A DNA stretch of 64,000 nt from Glycomyces sp040645615 (GCF_040645615.1 NZ_JBEYYO010000020.1:47984-111983), one strand, 5' to 3'. Positions 50,753 to 60,943 are shown, counted from the stretch's first letter. Program-made: numbers and translations. The notes: generated from the sequence alone by a model not told the origin.

Positions 50753-53362
50753 CTAGCACTGCGGAAGGTCTCCGGTGGAGTTCTTCCCCGCGCCGTCGAC
50801 GTTGATCCACACGAAGGGGATGTAGGCCTTCGAAGCGTAATCGATCTTGACCCACTTGTTCGACCCGTCTTTTCCGGGGTGATAGTCGTGATAGCCGTCG
50901 GACTCGTCACCGCGGGGCGTGATGGTGGAGTTCCCGGTGGTCCAGCAGTAGAGCTTGTACGTGTCGCCGGTGTTGGTGGTGCCGATCGAGTTGCCGCCCT
51001 TGGCCGCGTTATAGACCGCGACGCCGTCGACCGAGTCGCAGTACTGCGTGTCCATCGAGTCGCAGCCGAAGTACACCTTGCCGGTGATGTTGGTCGTCTT
51101 GACCGTCTTCTCCTCGGTCGAGGCCGTGGACGCCGGGTTCTTGATCTCGACCTTCATGGTGTTCGAGGTCGATGCGGGCGAGGGCATGAAGAAACTGGTT
51201 CCCGAACTGCCGGTGCAGTCTTCTTTCCCTTGCCGGACACCGTTGTAGATGAGCTCGCACGTTGCCTGGCCGCCGCCATCGTCGAGGGAGACGTTGATCC
51301 TGACACCGTTGGCCAGGCCTTCGGTGCCGGTGACAGTGATCTGCGGGGCGGCCATCGTGTTCGAGATGCCCTCGACTGGAGCCGACTCGCCCGCGCCGTT
51401 CACGGCCGTGACCGAGACCGGGACCTGCTCGTCGTTGCCAAAGCCCGAGAGGCTCGCCTCTGTGGTGGTGACCTCTTGGGTCTGGGTGCCCGCGCGGACG
51501 ATGTACTTCTCGATGTTGCTGCCGTTGTTGGACGGCTGGCTCCAGGTCACGTTGATCGTGCCCGCCGAAGTGGTCGAGCTCTGCGCGAGGAGGTTCCCCG
51601 GCGCGTCCGGGACGTTGATCGGCACCGCCGTGTTCGACAACGGCGAGGGCTCGGAGGCGGCCGACCCGGCGAGGGTCGTCACCTGGAACGCGTACTGCTG
51701 GCCGTACTGCAAAGTGCCGTCCGGAACCGTCAGCGCGTTCGACGTGGCGGTACCGACCACGAGCTGCTGGCCCGAGGCGATCGCCTCGACCTGGTAACCG
51801 GTGATGTCGTTGCCTTCGCCGTCGGCCTCTTCCCAGGTCACCGAGACCGTGCCGTCGTTGTTGGCGGTGGCCTGGACCGCGCCGGGGGCGCCCGGCACGT
51901 CGGCCGAGGGCGTGATCGACGGCGAGGTCGCGGTGTCGCCAGCGCCTTCGGCGTTGTGGGCGGTCACGGTGAACGTGTACGGGGTGCCGTTGTCGAGGTC
52001 GCCGATCTCCAGGACCCGCTGGCTGGGGGCCAGTTCCCAGGTCTGGCCAGCGCCTTCGACGGTGTACTTGGTGAGGGACGAGCCGTTGTTCGGGGCGGCG
52101 TCCCAGGAGAGGTTGATGAGGCCGTCGCCGACGGTGCCGCCGAGGTTGGTCACCGCGCCGGGCGGGCCGACCTCGGGCGCGGTCTCGCCGTCGCCCTCGT
52201 CGTCGCCGGACTCGTCGTCGGCCGGGGGCGCGTCGCCGCCGAGGATGTCGTCGCGGTTCTTCTCGGCCATGCGGGCGTTGCCGTCCGCGGAGACCACCAC
52301 GGCCTCGTTCGTGTTGACCGCGTTGGCGAACAGCGTGTCGCCGGTGTGGTAGAGCTCGATCGGGCCGTTGCCGGAGTTGATCTCGATGCGGGAGATCTCG
52401 TTGCCTTCGAGGTCGTAGACCCACACCAGGCCCGCGGTCCCGTCCGGGACGTAGATGCGCTCGTGGAACTCGACCGAGGCGCCCAGGAGCGTGGAGGAGG
52501 CCGCGCCGATCTGGAAGGTGCGGGCCTGGTCGTCGTTCACGGTCAGGATCGAGGGCGGGTCGGTCACGGTGACCGAGTTGATGGTGCCGGGGCTGGTGTC
52601 GGCGGTCTCGGAGGGACCGGCCAGCTCGATGTCGGTCTGGGAGCGGCGGCCGTCGGAGCGGATCGTGGTCATCTGCTTCGCGGTCGAGTTGAGCACGGCC
52701 ACGCCGTCGCCGAGCACGGTCAGCGCGAGGTCCTGGCGGGGCTCGGCCACGACCTCGGTGGCGAGGGCCTTCGCGCCGGAGTCCTGCGGCTCGATCTTGA
52801 CGATGGTGCCCTCGCGCGGGACCCCGATCCAGAGCTTGCCGGTGGAGTCGAACGCGCCGCCGGTGAGTCCGGCGGGGAACTGGAGCGGGTCGCCGATCGC
52901 TTCGAGGGTGGACCGGTCGACCTGGTTGACCAGGCCCTGCGTCTGGTCGATGATGAACGCGCCCTCATCGGAGAGGGCCACGCGCACGCCTTCGCCGGGG
53001 GCCGTCTCGGCCTGACCGGTGAGTTCGAGGGTGGAGAGGTCGACCGCGGAGACCTTGCCGGTGGCGATCTCGCGCAGCAGCAGGTGCGAGTCGGTCTGCT
53101 CGATCTGGACCGCGTTGCCCGCGGCGTCGGTGAGCTCGAAGCGCACGTCGGTGGCGGCGGTGAGGCCGTTGACGCGCGCGATCTCGCCGGCGGGCGTGGT
53201 CCACAGCCACAGGCTGGCGTCCTCACCCTGGGAGTCGCGGCTGAACGCGCCGGTGCCGAGGAGGGTGGCGACGAGGGCTCCCACGAGCACCACTGGAAGT
53301 CCGACCGCTATGAGCAGTCCCTTGACGTTGAGTCTTCGGGCGTCTACGTTGCGAGTGGTCAT
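50753..53362 (-). CDS. Membrane-anchored fibronectin type III protein
   Basis: An 869-residue protein from ATG 53362. Residues 1-12 are cytoplasmic, residues 13-37 a helix (GLLIAVGLPVVLVGALVATLLG), residues about 45-370 a beta-propeller-like region with repeated G-x-L-W-I/V turns, residues 375-405 an acidic linker, then three fibronectin type III domains (about 410-500, 500-595 and 595-690; each with PGAV/PGNL start and YTV/YQV/YIV strand) and a C-terminal Cys-containing domain. Probably an extracellular scaffold for the MoxR/DUF58/transglutaminase-like complex. No enzyme motif. Confidence 0.85.
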   Translation of the reverse strand: MTTRNVDARRLNVKGLLIAVGLPVVLVGALVATLLGTGAFSRDSQGEDASLWLWTTPAGEIARVNGLTAATDVRFELTDAAGNAVQIEQTDSHLLLREIATGKVSAVDLSTLELTGQAETAPGEGVRVALSDEGAFIIDQTQGLVNQVDRSTLEAIGDPLQFPAGLTGGAFDSTGKLWIGVPREGTIVKIEPQDSGAKALATEVVAEPRQDLALTVLGDGVAVLNSTAKQMTTIRSDGRRSQTDIELAGPSETADTSPGTINSVTVTDPPSILTVNDDQARTFQIGAASSTLLGASVEFHERIYVPDGTAGLVWVYDLEGNEISRIEINSGNGPIELYHTGDTLFANAVNTNEAVVVSADGNARMAEKNRDDILGGDAPPADDESGDDEGDGETAPEVGPPGAVTNLGGTVGDGLINLSWDAAPNNGSSLTKYTVEGAGQTWELAPSQRVLEIGDLDNGTPYTFTVTAHNAEGAGDTATSPSITPSADVPGAPGAVQATANNDGTVSVTWEEADGEGNDITGYQVEAIASGQQLVVGTATSNALTVPDGTLQYGQQYAFQVTTLAGSAASEPSPLSNTAVPINVPDAPGNLLAQSSTTSAGTINVTWSQPSNNGSNIEKYIVRAGTQTQEVTTTEASLSGFGNDEQVPVSVTAVNGAGESAPVEGISNTMAAPQITVTGTEGLANGVRINVSLDDGGGQATCELIYNGVRQGKEDCTGSSGTSFFMPSPASTSNTMKVEIKNPASTASTEEKTVKTTNITGKVYFGCDSMDTQYCDSVDGVAVYNAAKGGNSIGTTNTGDTYKLYCWTTGNSTITPRGDESDGYHDYHPGKDGSNKWVKIDYASKAYIPFVWINVDGAGKNSTGDLPQC

Positions 53363-53639
53363 AAGGGGGGCTTTCCTCTGCGCGATCAGCTTGTCCGTGC
53401 GTGGCCGGCGGTGCGTGAGTCTGCAATGTACGACCCGCGTGCTCGCCGCGCCTGGGGCGGACACCGGCCGGGCCGGTTGCGGTGCCAAGGGGCGGCACGC
53501 GAACCCGAGCCTAGTTCACCAGTGCATCGCCCACCACCCTCCCATTGTCACGGGAAGGTCTCGAAGGTGGGTCGCCCAAAATGGTCGTCACCGGCAGCAA
53601 TACCGCAGCGGTTCACACGGCGTTCACAGAGGGGTTGCG

Positions 53640-53674
53640 GCGGTGGGGAAGACGCGTCGCGCCTTCCCCACCGC
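53640..53674. terminator. Hairpin after the DUF1611 gene
   Basis: GCGGTGGGGAAG pairs perfectly with CTTCCCCACCGC, 10 bp after the minus-strand DUF1611 stop. The rest of the 320-bp space 53363-53683 must hold the promoter of the fibronectin operon; I could not place it. Confidence 0.7.
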
Positions 53675-53683
53675 GAGGTTCGG

Positions 53684-54775
53684 TCAGGCGGCCTCGCCGA
53701 GTTCGAGCACCCCGCCGCGGCGGGCGCGAGCGATCCCGGCCATGCCGAGGACCTCTTGGGCCACATGGGCTTCGGCGAGGTCCGCGGGGGTGTAGACCGG
53801 CGCGTCCATCCCGGCGACCGCTTCGCGGATCGCCAGTTGGGACTGGGTCAGGCGGCCCGACGCGGCGATCACCGGCAGCCCGAGGGCCCGCAGATGGTAG
53901 ACGCCGTAGCGGGCCCCGGCGGCGTCGGCCGCGGCCAGGACCACGCCGTCGACCAGCTCGCGGACCAGCGGGTGTTCGAGGAGCGCGGAGGTCTCGGCCT
54001 GGAGCACGCCGTCGGCGATCTCCATCACCACCGCGTCGACGTCGTGCGCCGCCGCGTGGTGGTAGAGCGTCTGCGCCAGTTCGGCGAGCTCGGGGACCGG
54101 GACGCCCGCGGTGGTCGGGTACCCGCCGTCGGTGAAGTCGGCGGCCAGGACCGCGCCGGAGTCGCGGAACATCCACGGGTCGCCGCCCGCGCCGGTGCCG
54201 GTGATCTTGATGCCGGCGACGCGGTGGCCCGCGCGCGACAGGCCACGGATGACCGAGGCGGCGGTGGTGGACTTCCCGGCGTTCATCGAGGTGCCCACGA
54301 CGCAGACCACCGGCGGGTGGTCGCCGAGCCCGAACGGGGCCAGCACGTTGAAGCGGCGCAGGTCGACGGGGTTGCCTTCGCGGTCGGCGAGGACCCCGAT
54401 GGGCTCGAGGCGGGTCGGGGGGCGCATGTCGCCGTGGCGGGAGAGGACCTCCCCGGCGACGCCTCCGGCGGCCACGAGGTCGACCGAGGTGCCGAGGACG
54501 TCGGGGATGCGGGACTCGTACTGGTCGGGCGCGTAGCGCTCGCCGAACGCGAGGAGGACTTCGTCCCCGGGGTAGATGGCGGCCTTTCGGCCGGTGGCCA
54601 GTTCGAGCCAGTTGTGGTGCCCGATCGCGTCGACCCGCGCGACCAGGATATGGCCGGCCCGAGGCGCGCATTCGTCGACCAGGGTCAGCCCGGGCAATGT
54701 CAGGTCGACATTGCGGACCGCATAGGCGATCTTGAGCCGCGAAGCGAGCTCGACAGAGAACTCACGAATGCGCAT
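53684..54775 (-). CDS. DUF1611-family P-loop protein
   Basis: A 363-residue protein from ATG 54775, with GGAG five bases upstream; the frame extends to 54823 beyond the likely start. The P-loop is GTSMNAGKSTTAAS in the middle of the protein (about 180-195), with a following GIKITGTGAGGDP and a later VVMEIADGVLQAET, the layout of the DUF1611/DgcN group. Those proteins bind ATP and some take part in D-amino-acid metabolism through a partner enzyme (DgcA). No partner gene is adjacent, so the pathway is not shown. The N-terminal 150 residues are of unrecognised type. Confidence 0.68.
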   Translation of the reverse strand: MRIREFSVELASRLKIAYAVRNVDLTLPGLTLVDECAPRAGHILVARVDAIGHHNWLELATGRKAAIYPGDEVLLAFGERYAPDQYESRIPDVLGTSVDLVAAGGVAGEVLSRHGDMRPPTRLEPIGVLADREGNPVDLRRFNVLAPFGLGDHPPVVCVVGTSMNAGKSTTAASVIRGLSRAGHRVAGIKITGTGAGGDPWMFRDSGAVLAADFTDGGYPTTAGVPVPELAELAQTLYHHAAAHDVDAVVMEIADGVLQAETSALLEHPLVRELVDGVVLAAADAAGARYGVYHLRALGLPVIAASGRLTQSQLAIREAVAGMDAPVYTPADLAEAHVAQEVLGMAGIARARRGGVLELGEAA

Positions 54776-54864
54776 GCACACTCCAAAGAGGACAGAAAGG
54801 GTCGGCGGGAGCACCCGCTTCATAGGAAGTACACCTGTGGCTCAGAACGGGACCACGGTGGGTA

Positions 54865-54882
54865 GCACGGCGATCGCCGTGC
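54865..54882. repeat. 18-bp perfect palindrome between cysG and the DUF1611 gene
   Basis: GCACGGCGATCGCCGTGC lies 90 bp upstream of the DUF1611 start and 123 bp after the cysG stop; possible terminator or operator. Confidence 0.4.
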
Positions 54883-55004
54883 TGTCGATGGACGAATATT
54901 ACGGCCTGGATAACCCGCTTGTAAAGAGTCGAACAGGTAAAACTGCGGCGGCGCCCGGGTGTACCCCGAACGCCGCCTGGATTTCGCTCTCTAGCTGGGA
55001 GAAC

Positions 55005-56198
55005 TCACAGCTTTCGACCTCGTCCGGCGACCGCGCCTACCACGATCACGGCCGGGTGGTTCGCCTCGGTCGCGCCCAGTTCGGAAAGGACGCATTCGCG
55101 CACCGTCTGGTTCTTGGTGGTGGCGCTCTCGACGATGCGCACCGGAGTGGTGGGGAGTCGCCCGCCACTGATGAGCGCATCGGCGATCGCGCCGCGGTTC
55201 TTGACGGCCATGAGAAGCACGACGGTGCCGTTTCCGGCCCCGAGCGCGGCCCAGTCGACCTTGCTCTGGGGGCCGGGCGGCACGTGGCCGGTGGCGACGG
55301 TGAAGTCGTGGACCACGCCGCGCTCGGTCACCGGGATGCCCGCGGCGGCCGGGCCCGCGATGGAGGAGGACAGACCCGGGACGACCTCGACGGGGACGCC
55401 CGCTTCGAGGCACGCGTCGAGCTCTTCGGCCCCGCGGCCGAACACGAAGCCGTCGCCGCCTTTGAGGCGCACCACGAACTTCCCTTCGAGCGCGCGCTCG
55501 ACCATGACCGCGTTGATCTGCTCCTGGGTGGTGTGGCGACCGTACGGCAGCTTCGCGGCGTCGACGATCTCAACGTCGTCGGCGAGCAGGTCGAGCAGCT
55601 CCTGCGGGGCGAGGCGGTCGGAGACGACCACTTCGGCCTGGCGGAGCAGTTCGAGGCCGCGGAGGGTGATGAGGTCGGCGTCGCCGGGACCGGCGCCGAC
55701 CAGGGCCACTCCGGCGGGGCGGGCGGTGCGCGAGCGCGGGGCGTCGAGGTCGCCCGCGTGCAGAGCGGCGCTGATCGCGTCCCTCACCGCGGCGGCGCGG
55801 CGGGGGTCGCCGGAGGCGGAGACGGCGACGCTGAGGCCGTCGAAAGCGGTGCGGGCCAAGGTCCAAGCGCCCGAGGCCTCGGCGTCGTCGGCCCGCACGC
55901 ACCAGGTGCGGCGGGCCTCGGCCTCGGCCGCGACGGCCGCGTTGACGGCCGGGTCGTCGGTGGCCGCGAGCACGAACCACGCGTCGTCGCCGTCGCCAGG
56001 GGCCCAGGCGCGGCGTTCCCACTGGAGGGCGCCGGAGGCCGCGTAGTCGGAGAGCGTGGTGGTGGCCTCGGGGGCCACGAGCAGCACGCGGGCGCCCGCG
56101 TCGAGCAGGCGGGGGACGCGGCGTCCGGCGATGGTGCCGCCGCCGACGACGAGCACCGTCTTGCCGCGCAGGCGCAGGCCGACCTCGTAGACCGACAC
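55005..56198 (-). CDS. cysG: Siroheme synthase (precorrin-2 dehydrogenase + uroporphyrinogen-III methyltransferase)
   Basis: A 397-residue fusion. Residues 1-140: NAD-binding dehydrogenase/ferrochelatase (LVVGGGTIAGRRVPRLLDAG). Residues about 155-397: SAM-dependent methyltransferase with VALVGAGPGDADLITLRGLE, the YGRH block, VVRLKGGDGFVFGRGAEE and PGLSSSIAGPAAAGIPVTER. Together they convert uroporphyrinogen III to siroheme for sulfite and nitrite reductase. Shorter than E. coli CysG, lacking part of the linker domain, as in several actinobacteria. No sulfur-assimilation neighbours in the window. Confidence 0.92.
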   Translation of the reverse strand: MSVYEVGLRLRGKTVLVVGGGTIAGRRVPRLLDAGARVLLVAPEATTTLSDYAASGALQWERRAWAPGDGDDAWFVLAATDDPAVNAAVAAEAEARRTWCVRADDAEASGAWTLARTAFDGLSVAVSASGDPRRAAAVRDAISAALHAGDLDAPRSRTARPAGVALVGAGPGDADLITLRGLELLRQAEVVVSDRLAPQELLDLLADDVEIVDAAKLPYGRHTTQEQINAVMVERALEGKFVVRLKGGDGFVFGRGAEELDACLEAGVPVEVVPGLSSSIAGPAAAGIPVTERGVVHDFTVATGHVPPGPQSKVDWAALGAGNGTVVLLMAVKNRGAIADALISGGRLPTTPVRIVESATTKNQTVRECVLSELGATEANHPAVIVVGAVAGRGRKL

Positions 56199-56480
56199 GG
56201 GTCCTCCTCAGGATTTCGATGCCGCCTCGCGTCGGGCGGTGCGCCGCCGTTGGCGCCCGCGCTCGTCGAGGCCGCACCTCAGAACGGCTGTGACAAGAGT
56301 AGGCACGGATCATCGCGGTCATCTAACCGGCGCATTGCGAGCCTGTTACGTGGGACGCGCGCGTGCGAATCGGGACTGTGAGTCACGGGGTGCCCGTTGG
56401 TGCTGAGCCTTGATGAAAGCGTTGCCTGGCGTCGAGGGGTTTCTCACCTTGAGCGACTCCATGTGCCCTAGGCTGGATAT

Positions 56481-58661
56481 ATGCGCGATCGACCCCGCCA
56501 GCACCGTGTGCCCGGACTGTCCGCACGCGGGAGCGACCAGCCCGGACCGCCCGCCGAAGGGGTGTACGCACTGCTGCGCACCAGTCTGCTCGCCGGACTG
56601 GCGATAGCCGCACTGCTGTTCCCGCTGGTCGCGATGGCCGGTCTGAGCGCGAAGGCGGGCTTCAGCGCGATCGACACGCTGTCGGTGCAGGTGACCGAGA
56701 CCGACCCGCCGCTCACGTCGTACGTGTACGCGGCCGACGGCGAGACGCTCATCAGCTTGTTCTACGACGAGTTCCGCCGCCACGTCACGCTCGACGAGGT
56801 CGCGCCGGTCATGCAGCAGGCGATGGTCGCGGCCGAGGACTCGCGGTTCTACCAGCACAACGGGGTGGACTACCGGGGCATCGTCCGAGCGTTCGTGGCG
56901 AACAATTCCTCGGGTGGGGTCGAGCAGGGCGCCTCGACGATCACGATGCAGTACGTCCGAGGCGCGCTCCAGCTCAACGCCGAGTCGATCGGCGAGGTCA
57001 TCGCGGCCACCGAGCAGACCGCGACTCGCAAGCTCACCGAGGCGCGGCTGGCGATGGCCGTGGAGGAGCAGCTCTCCAAGGACGAGATCCTGGAGCGCTA
57101 CCTCAACCAGGCCTACTTCGGGCACAACGCGTACGGGATCTTCGCGGCCTCGCAGGTGTACTTCTCCAAGCATCCTTCGGAGCTGAGCCTCCAGGAGGCC
57201 GCGACGCTGGCCGGGCTGGTGCAGGCCCCCTCGGCGTACGACCCGATCACCTCCGACCAGACCGCGGCGCTGACGCGGCGCAACTGGGTGCTCGACCGGA
57301 TGGTCGACATCGACTACCTCTCGCACGGCGACGCCTCAATGGTGCGCGGGCTGCCGATCGAGCTGGACGTCTCCGACCCGCCGAACTCGTGCATCGGGGT
57401 CGAGGGGACCCCGACCGACTACGGGTTCTTCTGCGACTACTTCCGGCTCTGGTGGCGCCAGCAGGACGCGTTCGGCGACACCCCGGCCGAGCGCGAGCAG
57501 GAGCTGCGCCAGGGCGGGTACACGATCATCACCTCGCTGGACCCCGACGTCCAGGAGATCGCCAACGACACGGTGAACAAGGCCAAGGGCAAGAACTCGC
57601 GGCTGGCGCACGGCGCGGTCGTCATGGAGCCGGGCACCGGGCGGATCCAGGCGCTGGGCCTGAACCGCACGTTCTCCTACGACCAGAGCGACAACGGGCC
57701 GCACTCCAACCCGCGGTTCGACCGCAAGGGCAACTACCCGAACACGGTGAACCCGGTGCTCGGCGGCGGCGACACCGGCGGCTACCAGGCCGGTTCGACG
57801 TTCAAGGTGTTCACGATGCTCGCCGCGCTCGACGCGGGCTATCCGCTCGACTACAACATCAACTCCCCCAACCAGGTGCGCACCAGCTTCGTGTCGGCCA
57901 CGACCGCGTGCGGCGGGAACTGGTGCCCGAAGAACGGCTCGGCCTCGATGGCCGGGAACCGGGACATGTGGTCGGGCTTCGGGATGTCGGTGAACACGTA
58001 CTTCGCGCAGCTCATCGACCGGGTCGGGGCCGACAAGACCGTCGAGATGGCCGAGCGGATGGGGCTCCAGTGGCGCAGTGAAGGCGACGCCTACTACGCG
58101 TCCGAGGAGCGGCGCGCCGGGTGGGGGCCGTTCACGCTGGGCGTCTCGGACGTGCAGCCGATCGAGATGACGAACGTGTTCAACACGCTCGCGGCCGAGG
58201 GCGAGTACTGCGAGCCGCTGCCTGCGCTGCGGATCATCGACCCGCACGGGCAGGAGCTCGACGCGGCCTCGCCGCGGTGCCACCAGGAGCTCGACGAGGA
58301 CGTGGCGCGGGCCGCGACCGACGCGGGCCGGTGCGTCACCGAGACCGCGCGCGGCGGCGCGCAGTGCGGGTCGTGGGGCACCTCGGCGGTGGTCGGGAGC
58401 CTGGCCGGGCGGCCCGTGGCGGGCAAGTCCGGTACCACCGACAACAACCGGGCCTCGTGGTTCCTGGGGTACACGCCGCAGCTGACGGTGGGCGCGTTCA
58501 TGGCCGACCCGGACTACATCTTCAACCCGGTGGGCGAGTCGAACTCGTCGGTGTCGAAGGAGACGGCGGGCAAGATCATCCGGGACGCTTTGAAGGACGT
58601 GCCGGAGGAGAAGTTCAAGGCGCCTTCGAAGCAGATCCAGTTCGACGGCAAGAAGGACTGA
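56481..58661 (+). CDS. Class A penicillin-binding protein
   Basis: A 726-residue protein from ATG 56481. Cytoplasmic N-terminus about 1-30, one helix about 31-58, glycosyltransferase GT51 domain about 95-270 (catalytic Glu in AAEDSRFYQHNGVD, then GASTITMQYVR), transpeptidase domain about 385-690 with S439-x-x-K442 (GSTFKVF), SVN (GMSVNTY) and KSGTTDN. It polymerises and cross-links peptidoglycan. The KTG motif reads KSG here, a common variant. No PASTA domain. Convergent with SURF1 at its 3' end. Confidence 0.94.
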   Translation: MRDRPRQHRVPGLSARGSDQPGPPAEGVYALLRTSLLAGLAIAALLFPLVAMAGLSAKAGFSAIDTLSVQVTETDPPLTSYVYAADGETLISLFYDEFRRHVTLDEVAPVMQQAMVAAEDSRFYQHNGVDYRGIVRAFVANNSSGGVEQGASTITMQYVRGALQLNAESIGEVIAATEQTATRKLTEARLAMAVEEQLSKDEILERYLNQAYFGHNAYGIFAASQVYFSKHPSELSLQEAATLAGLVQAPSAYDPITSDQTAALTRRNWVLDRMVDIDYLSHGDASMVRGLPIELDVSDPPNSCIGVEGTPTDYGFFCDYFRLWWRQQDAFGDTPAEREQELRQGGYTIITSLDPDVQEIANDTVNKAKGKNSRLAHGAVVMEPGTGRIQALGLNRTFSYDQSDNGPHSNPRFDRKGNYPNTVNPVLGGGDTGGYQAGSTFKVFTMLAALDAGYPLDYNINSPNQVRTSFVSATTACGGNWCPKNGSASMAGNRDMWSGFGMSVNTYFAQLIDRVGADKTVEMAERMGLQWRSEGDAYYASEERRAGWGPFTLGVSDVQPIEMTNVFNTLAAEGEYCEPLPALRIIDPHGQELDAASPRCHQELDEDVARAATDAGRCVTETARGGAQCGSWGTSAVVGSLAGRPVAGKSGTTDNNRASWFLGYTPQLTVGAFMADPDYIFNPVGESNSSVSKETAGKIIRDALKDVPEEKFKAPSKQIQFDGKKD

Positions 58662-58665
58662 GGAT

Positions 58666-59445
58666 CTAGCGTTCTGCGACGGCCTCGTCGGCTTCGGCCG
58701 ACGGGGCCGTTTCGGTCTCCGCGGCGGCCTCGTCGAGTTCGCGGCGCTCGCGGCGCAGCAGGACCGTCCAGCCGATGGGGACCAGCGCGGCGAACAGGGC
58801 CCACTGACCGGCGTAGGAGTAGTTCTGCCAGTCCTTGAACGAGGGGGTCTCCAGGGCGGTGAAGCCCTCGGCGGGCTCGGTGTCGGCGAGCCAGGCCGAG
58901 CGGAACTCGTAGTCGTAGTGGGGGCCGAGGAGTTCGAGGCTGAGGCGGCGGGCCTCCAGGTGGTCCTCGACCTCGGTGACGCCGCCGCTGGACTCCTCGT
59001 ACTCGTAGACGCGGCCGGTGACGGTGACCTCGCCGGCGGGCGCGGCCGGGTAGTCGGGGACGGCGCCGGTGCTCTCGGAGGCCACGAAGCCGCGGTCGAC
59101 GAGGATCGCGGTGCCGTCCTCGAGGACGAGGGGGGTGACGATCTCGTAGCCGTTGACGCTGCCGTTGGTCTGGGCGCGGAGCACGACCTCGCGCTCGGCG
59201 TCGTAGACCCCGACGGCTTCGACGAGGGTCCAGCGGACCGCGTCGTCGAGCGTTCCTCCGGCGGGCAGGGTCGCGTCAAGTTCGGCGGCCTCGGTGCTGT
59301 TCTCGATGACCTCGTTGGCGGCGGCGCGCTCCACGGCGCGGTTCCACTGCCACTGCGAGAGCAGCCCGCACACGAGCATCACGACCACGCCCGCCAGGGT
59401 CAGACCGACCCACCTGGGTGCGAAGACGAACCTGTACCGCTGCAT
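58666..59445 (-). CDS. SURF1-family protein
   Basis: A 259-residue protein from ATG 59445 (GTG 59448 also in frame). Two helices frame the family: about 9-32 (WVGLTLAGVVVMLVCGLLSQWQW) and about 206-224 (YSYAGQWALFAALVPIGWTV). Between them the soluble part carries GYEIVTPLVLEDGTAILVDRG and the later VTVTGRVYE, typical of SURF1. Its role is heme insertion into aa3-type cytochrome oxidase. A C-terminal acidic tail is unusual in length. Oxidase genes are not in the window. Confidence 0.85.
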   Translation of the reverse strand: MQRYRFVFAPRWVGLTLAGVVVMLVCGLLSQWQWNRAVERAAANEVIENSTEAAELDATLPAGGTLDDAVRWTLVEAVGVYDAEREVVLRAQTNGSVNGYEIVTPLVLEDGTAILVDRGFVASESTGAVPDYPAAPAGEVTVTGRVYEYEESSGGVTEVEDHLEARRLSLELLGPHYDYEFRSAWLADTEPAEGFTALETPSFKDWQNYSYAGQWALFAALVPIGWTVLLRRERRELDEAAAETETAPSAEADEAVAER

Positions 59446-59543
59446 CACGCCGCCGAGTTTAGGCGGTGCGCGAGCGGCCCTGACGGCCGCTGCCCGGCCC
59501 ATGCGCCCGCTCACCCCCTGCAACGGGCATAGGATTGCGCCTC

Positions 59544-60884
59544 ATGAGCGAAGTAGTGAACGCGGTGCGCGCCGCCATGCCCGGAGTGCGCGCCGATCTG
59601 GAGGCCCTCGTCAAGATCCCGGCGATCGCCTTCGAGGGATTCGACCACGAGCCGGTCCGTCAGGGCGCCGACGCCGTCCAACGCCTGCTGGAGGAGGCCG
59701 GGGCCGCCGAGGTCCGGCAGCTCTCGCACGGCGCGGGGCAGCCGAGCGTGTACGCGCACTTCCCGGCGCCCGCGGGGCAGCCGACGGTGCTGCTGTACGC
59801 GCACCAGGACGTGCAGCCGGTCGGCGACCTGAGCCTGTGGGAGCAGGACGACCCGTTCACCGTGGTCGAGAAGGACGGGCGACTGTACGGGCGCGGGGTG
59901 GCCGACGACAAGGCCGGGGTGATGGCCCACCTCGCCGCGCTGCGGGCCTTCGGCGGGAAGCCGCCGGTGGGCGTCAAGCTCCTCATCGAAGGCGAGGAGG
60001 AGTTCGGTTCGCCGACCCTGGAAGGGCTGCTGCGCGAGCACGCCGAACTGCTCTCGGCCGACGTGGTCGTGATCGCCGACTCCACCAACTGGAGGACCGA
60101 GGTCCCGGCGCTGACCACCACGCTGCGCGGGGTCATCAACGTGTACGTCGAGGTCGCGGTGCTGGGTGGCGCGGTCCACTCGGGGATCTTCGGCGGGCCG
60201 GTGCCCGACGCGCTCACCGCGCTCGCGCGCCTGGTGGCCACGATGCACGACGAGGACGGCAACGTCGCGGTGGCGGGCCTGGTCGACGGCAAGGGCAGCG
60301 CGCTCGACTACGACGAGGCGGCGCTGCGGCACGAGGCCGGGATGCTGCCGGGGACCGAGTTCATCGGGACCGGTCGCCTCACCGAGCGGTTGTGGTCCAA
60401 GCCGACCGCGACCGTGCTGGGCATCGACGCGCCGGGCGCGGCCGAGGCGGCGAACGCGTTGCAGCCCAAGGCGCGCGCGAAGGTCTCGTTCCGGCTCGCG
60501 CCGGGCGACTCTGGCGAGAACGCGGTCAAATCGGTGCGCGAGCACTTCGAGGCCAACGCGCCCTGGGGCGCGAAGGTCACGGTGACCGCCGAGGGCGGCG
60601 TGGGCGACCCGTGCGCGGTCGACACGACCGGCCCGGCCTACGACGCGGCCCGCGCGGCGTTCGCCGAGGCCTGGGACGGCACCGAGCCGGTCGAGATCGG
60701 CATCGGCGGCTCGATCCCGATGATCGCCACGTTCCAGGAACTGTTCCCCAGCGCCGAGATCCTGGTCACCGGAGTGGAGGACCAGTACTCGAACCCGCAC
60801 GGCCCCAACGAGTCCCTCGACATCGCGATGTTCGAGCGGGTCTGCGTGGGCGAGGCGCTGCTGCTGGAGAAGCTGGCTCGCTGA
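59544..60884 (+). CDS. M20 family dipeptidase (CNDP-like)
   Basis: A 446-residue protein from ATG 59544. Zinc ligands and catalytic residues are in place: LLYAHQDVQPVGD (His, Asp), YGRGVADDKAG (bridging Asp), EGEEEFGSP (general base Glu and ligand), IADSTN (Asp) and SNPHGPNESLD (His). A dimerisation domain lies at about 185-310. It should hydrolyse dipeptides or short N-acyl amino acids in the cytoplasm. Single gene with its own terminator at 60890-60929. Confidence 0.9.
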   Translation: MSEVVNAVRAAMPGVRADLEALVKIPAIAFEGFDHEPVRQGADAVQRLLEEAGAAEVRQLSHGAGQPSVYAHFPAPAGQPTVLLYAHQDVQPVGDLSLWEQDDPFTVVEKDGRLYGRGVADDKAGVMAHLAALRAFGGKPPVGVKLLIEGEEEFGSPTLEGLLREHAELLSADVVVIADSTNWRTEVPALTTTLRGVINVYVEVAVLGGAVHSGIFGGPVPDALTALARLVATMHDEDGNVAVAGLVDGKGSALDYDEAALRHEAGMLPGTEFIGTGRLTERLWSKPTATVLGIDAPGAAEAANALQPKARAKVSFRLAPGDSGENAVKSVREHFEANAPWGAKVTVTAEGGVGDPCAVDTTGPAYDAARAAFAEAWDGTEPVEIGIGGSIPMIATFQELFPSAEILVTGVEDQYSNPHGPNESLDIAMFERVCVGEALLLEKLAR

Positions 60885-60889
60885 AGCTG

Positions 60890-60929
60890 AACGCCGCCGG
60901 GCTCGGAGTGATGCGAGCCCGGCGGCGTT
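60890..60929. terminator. Strong hairpin terminator
   Basis: AACGCCGCCGGGCTCG pairs perfectly with CGAGCCCGGCGGCGTT around GAGTGATG, then TT; 5 bp after the M20 gene stop. Confidence 0.85.
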
Positions 60930-60943
60930 TTCCTATATCATAT

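Noticed and set aside
49820..54865. 1681-residue plus-strand open frame
   Set aside because: It runs antisense to moxR, the fibronectin gene and DUF1611. Its Gly/Asp/Val/Arg-rich translation has no domain, as expected when GC-rich genes are read on the other strand.
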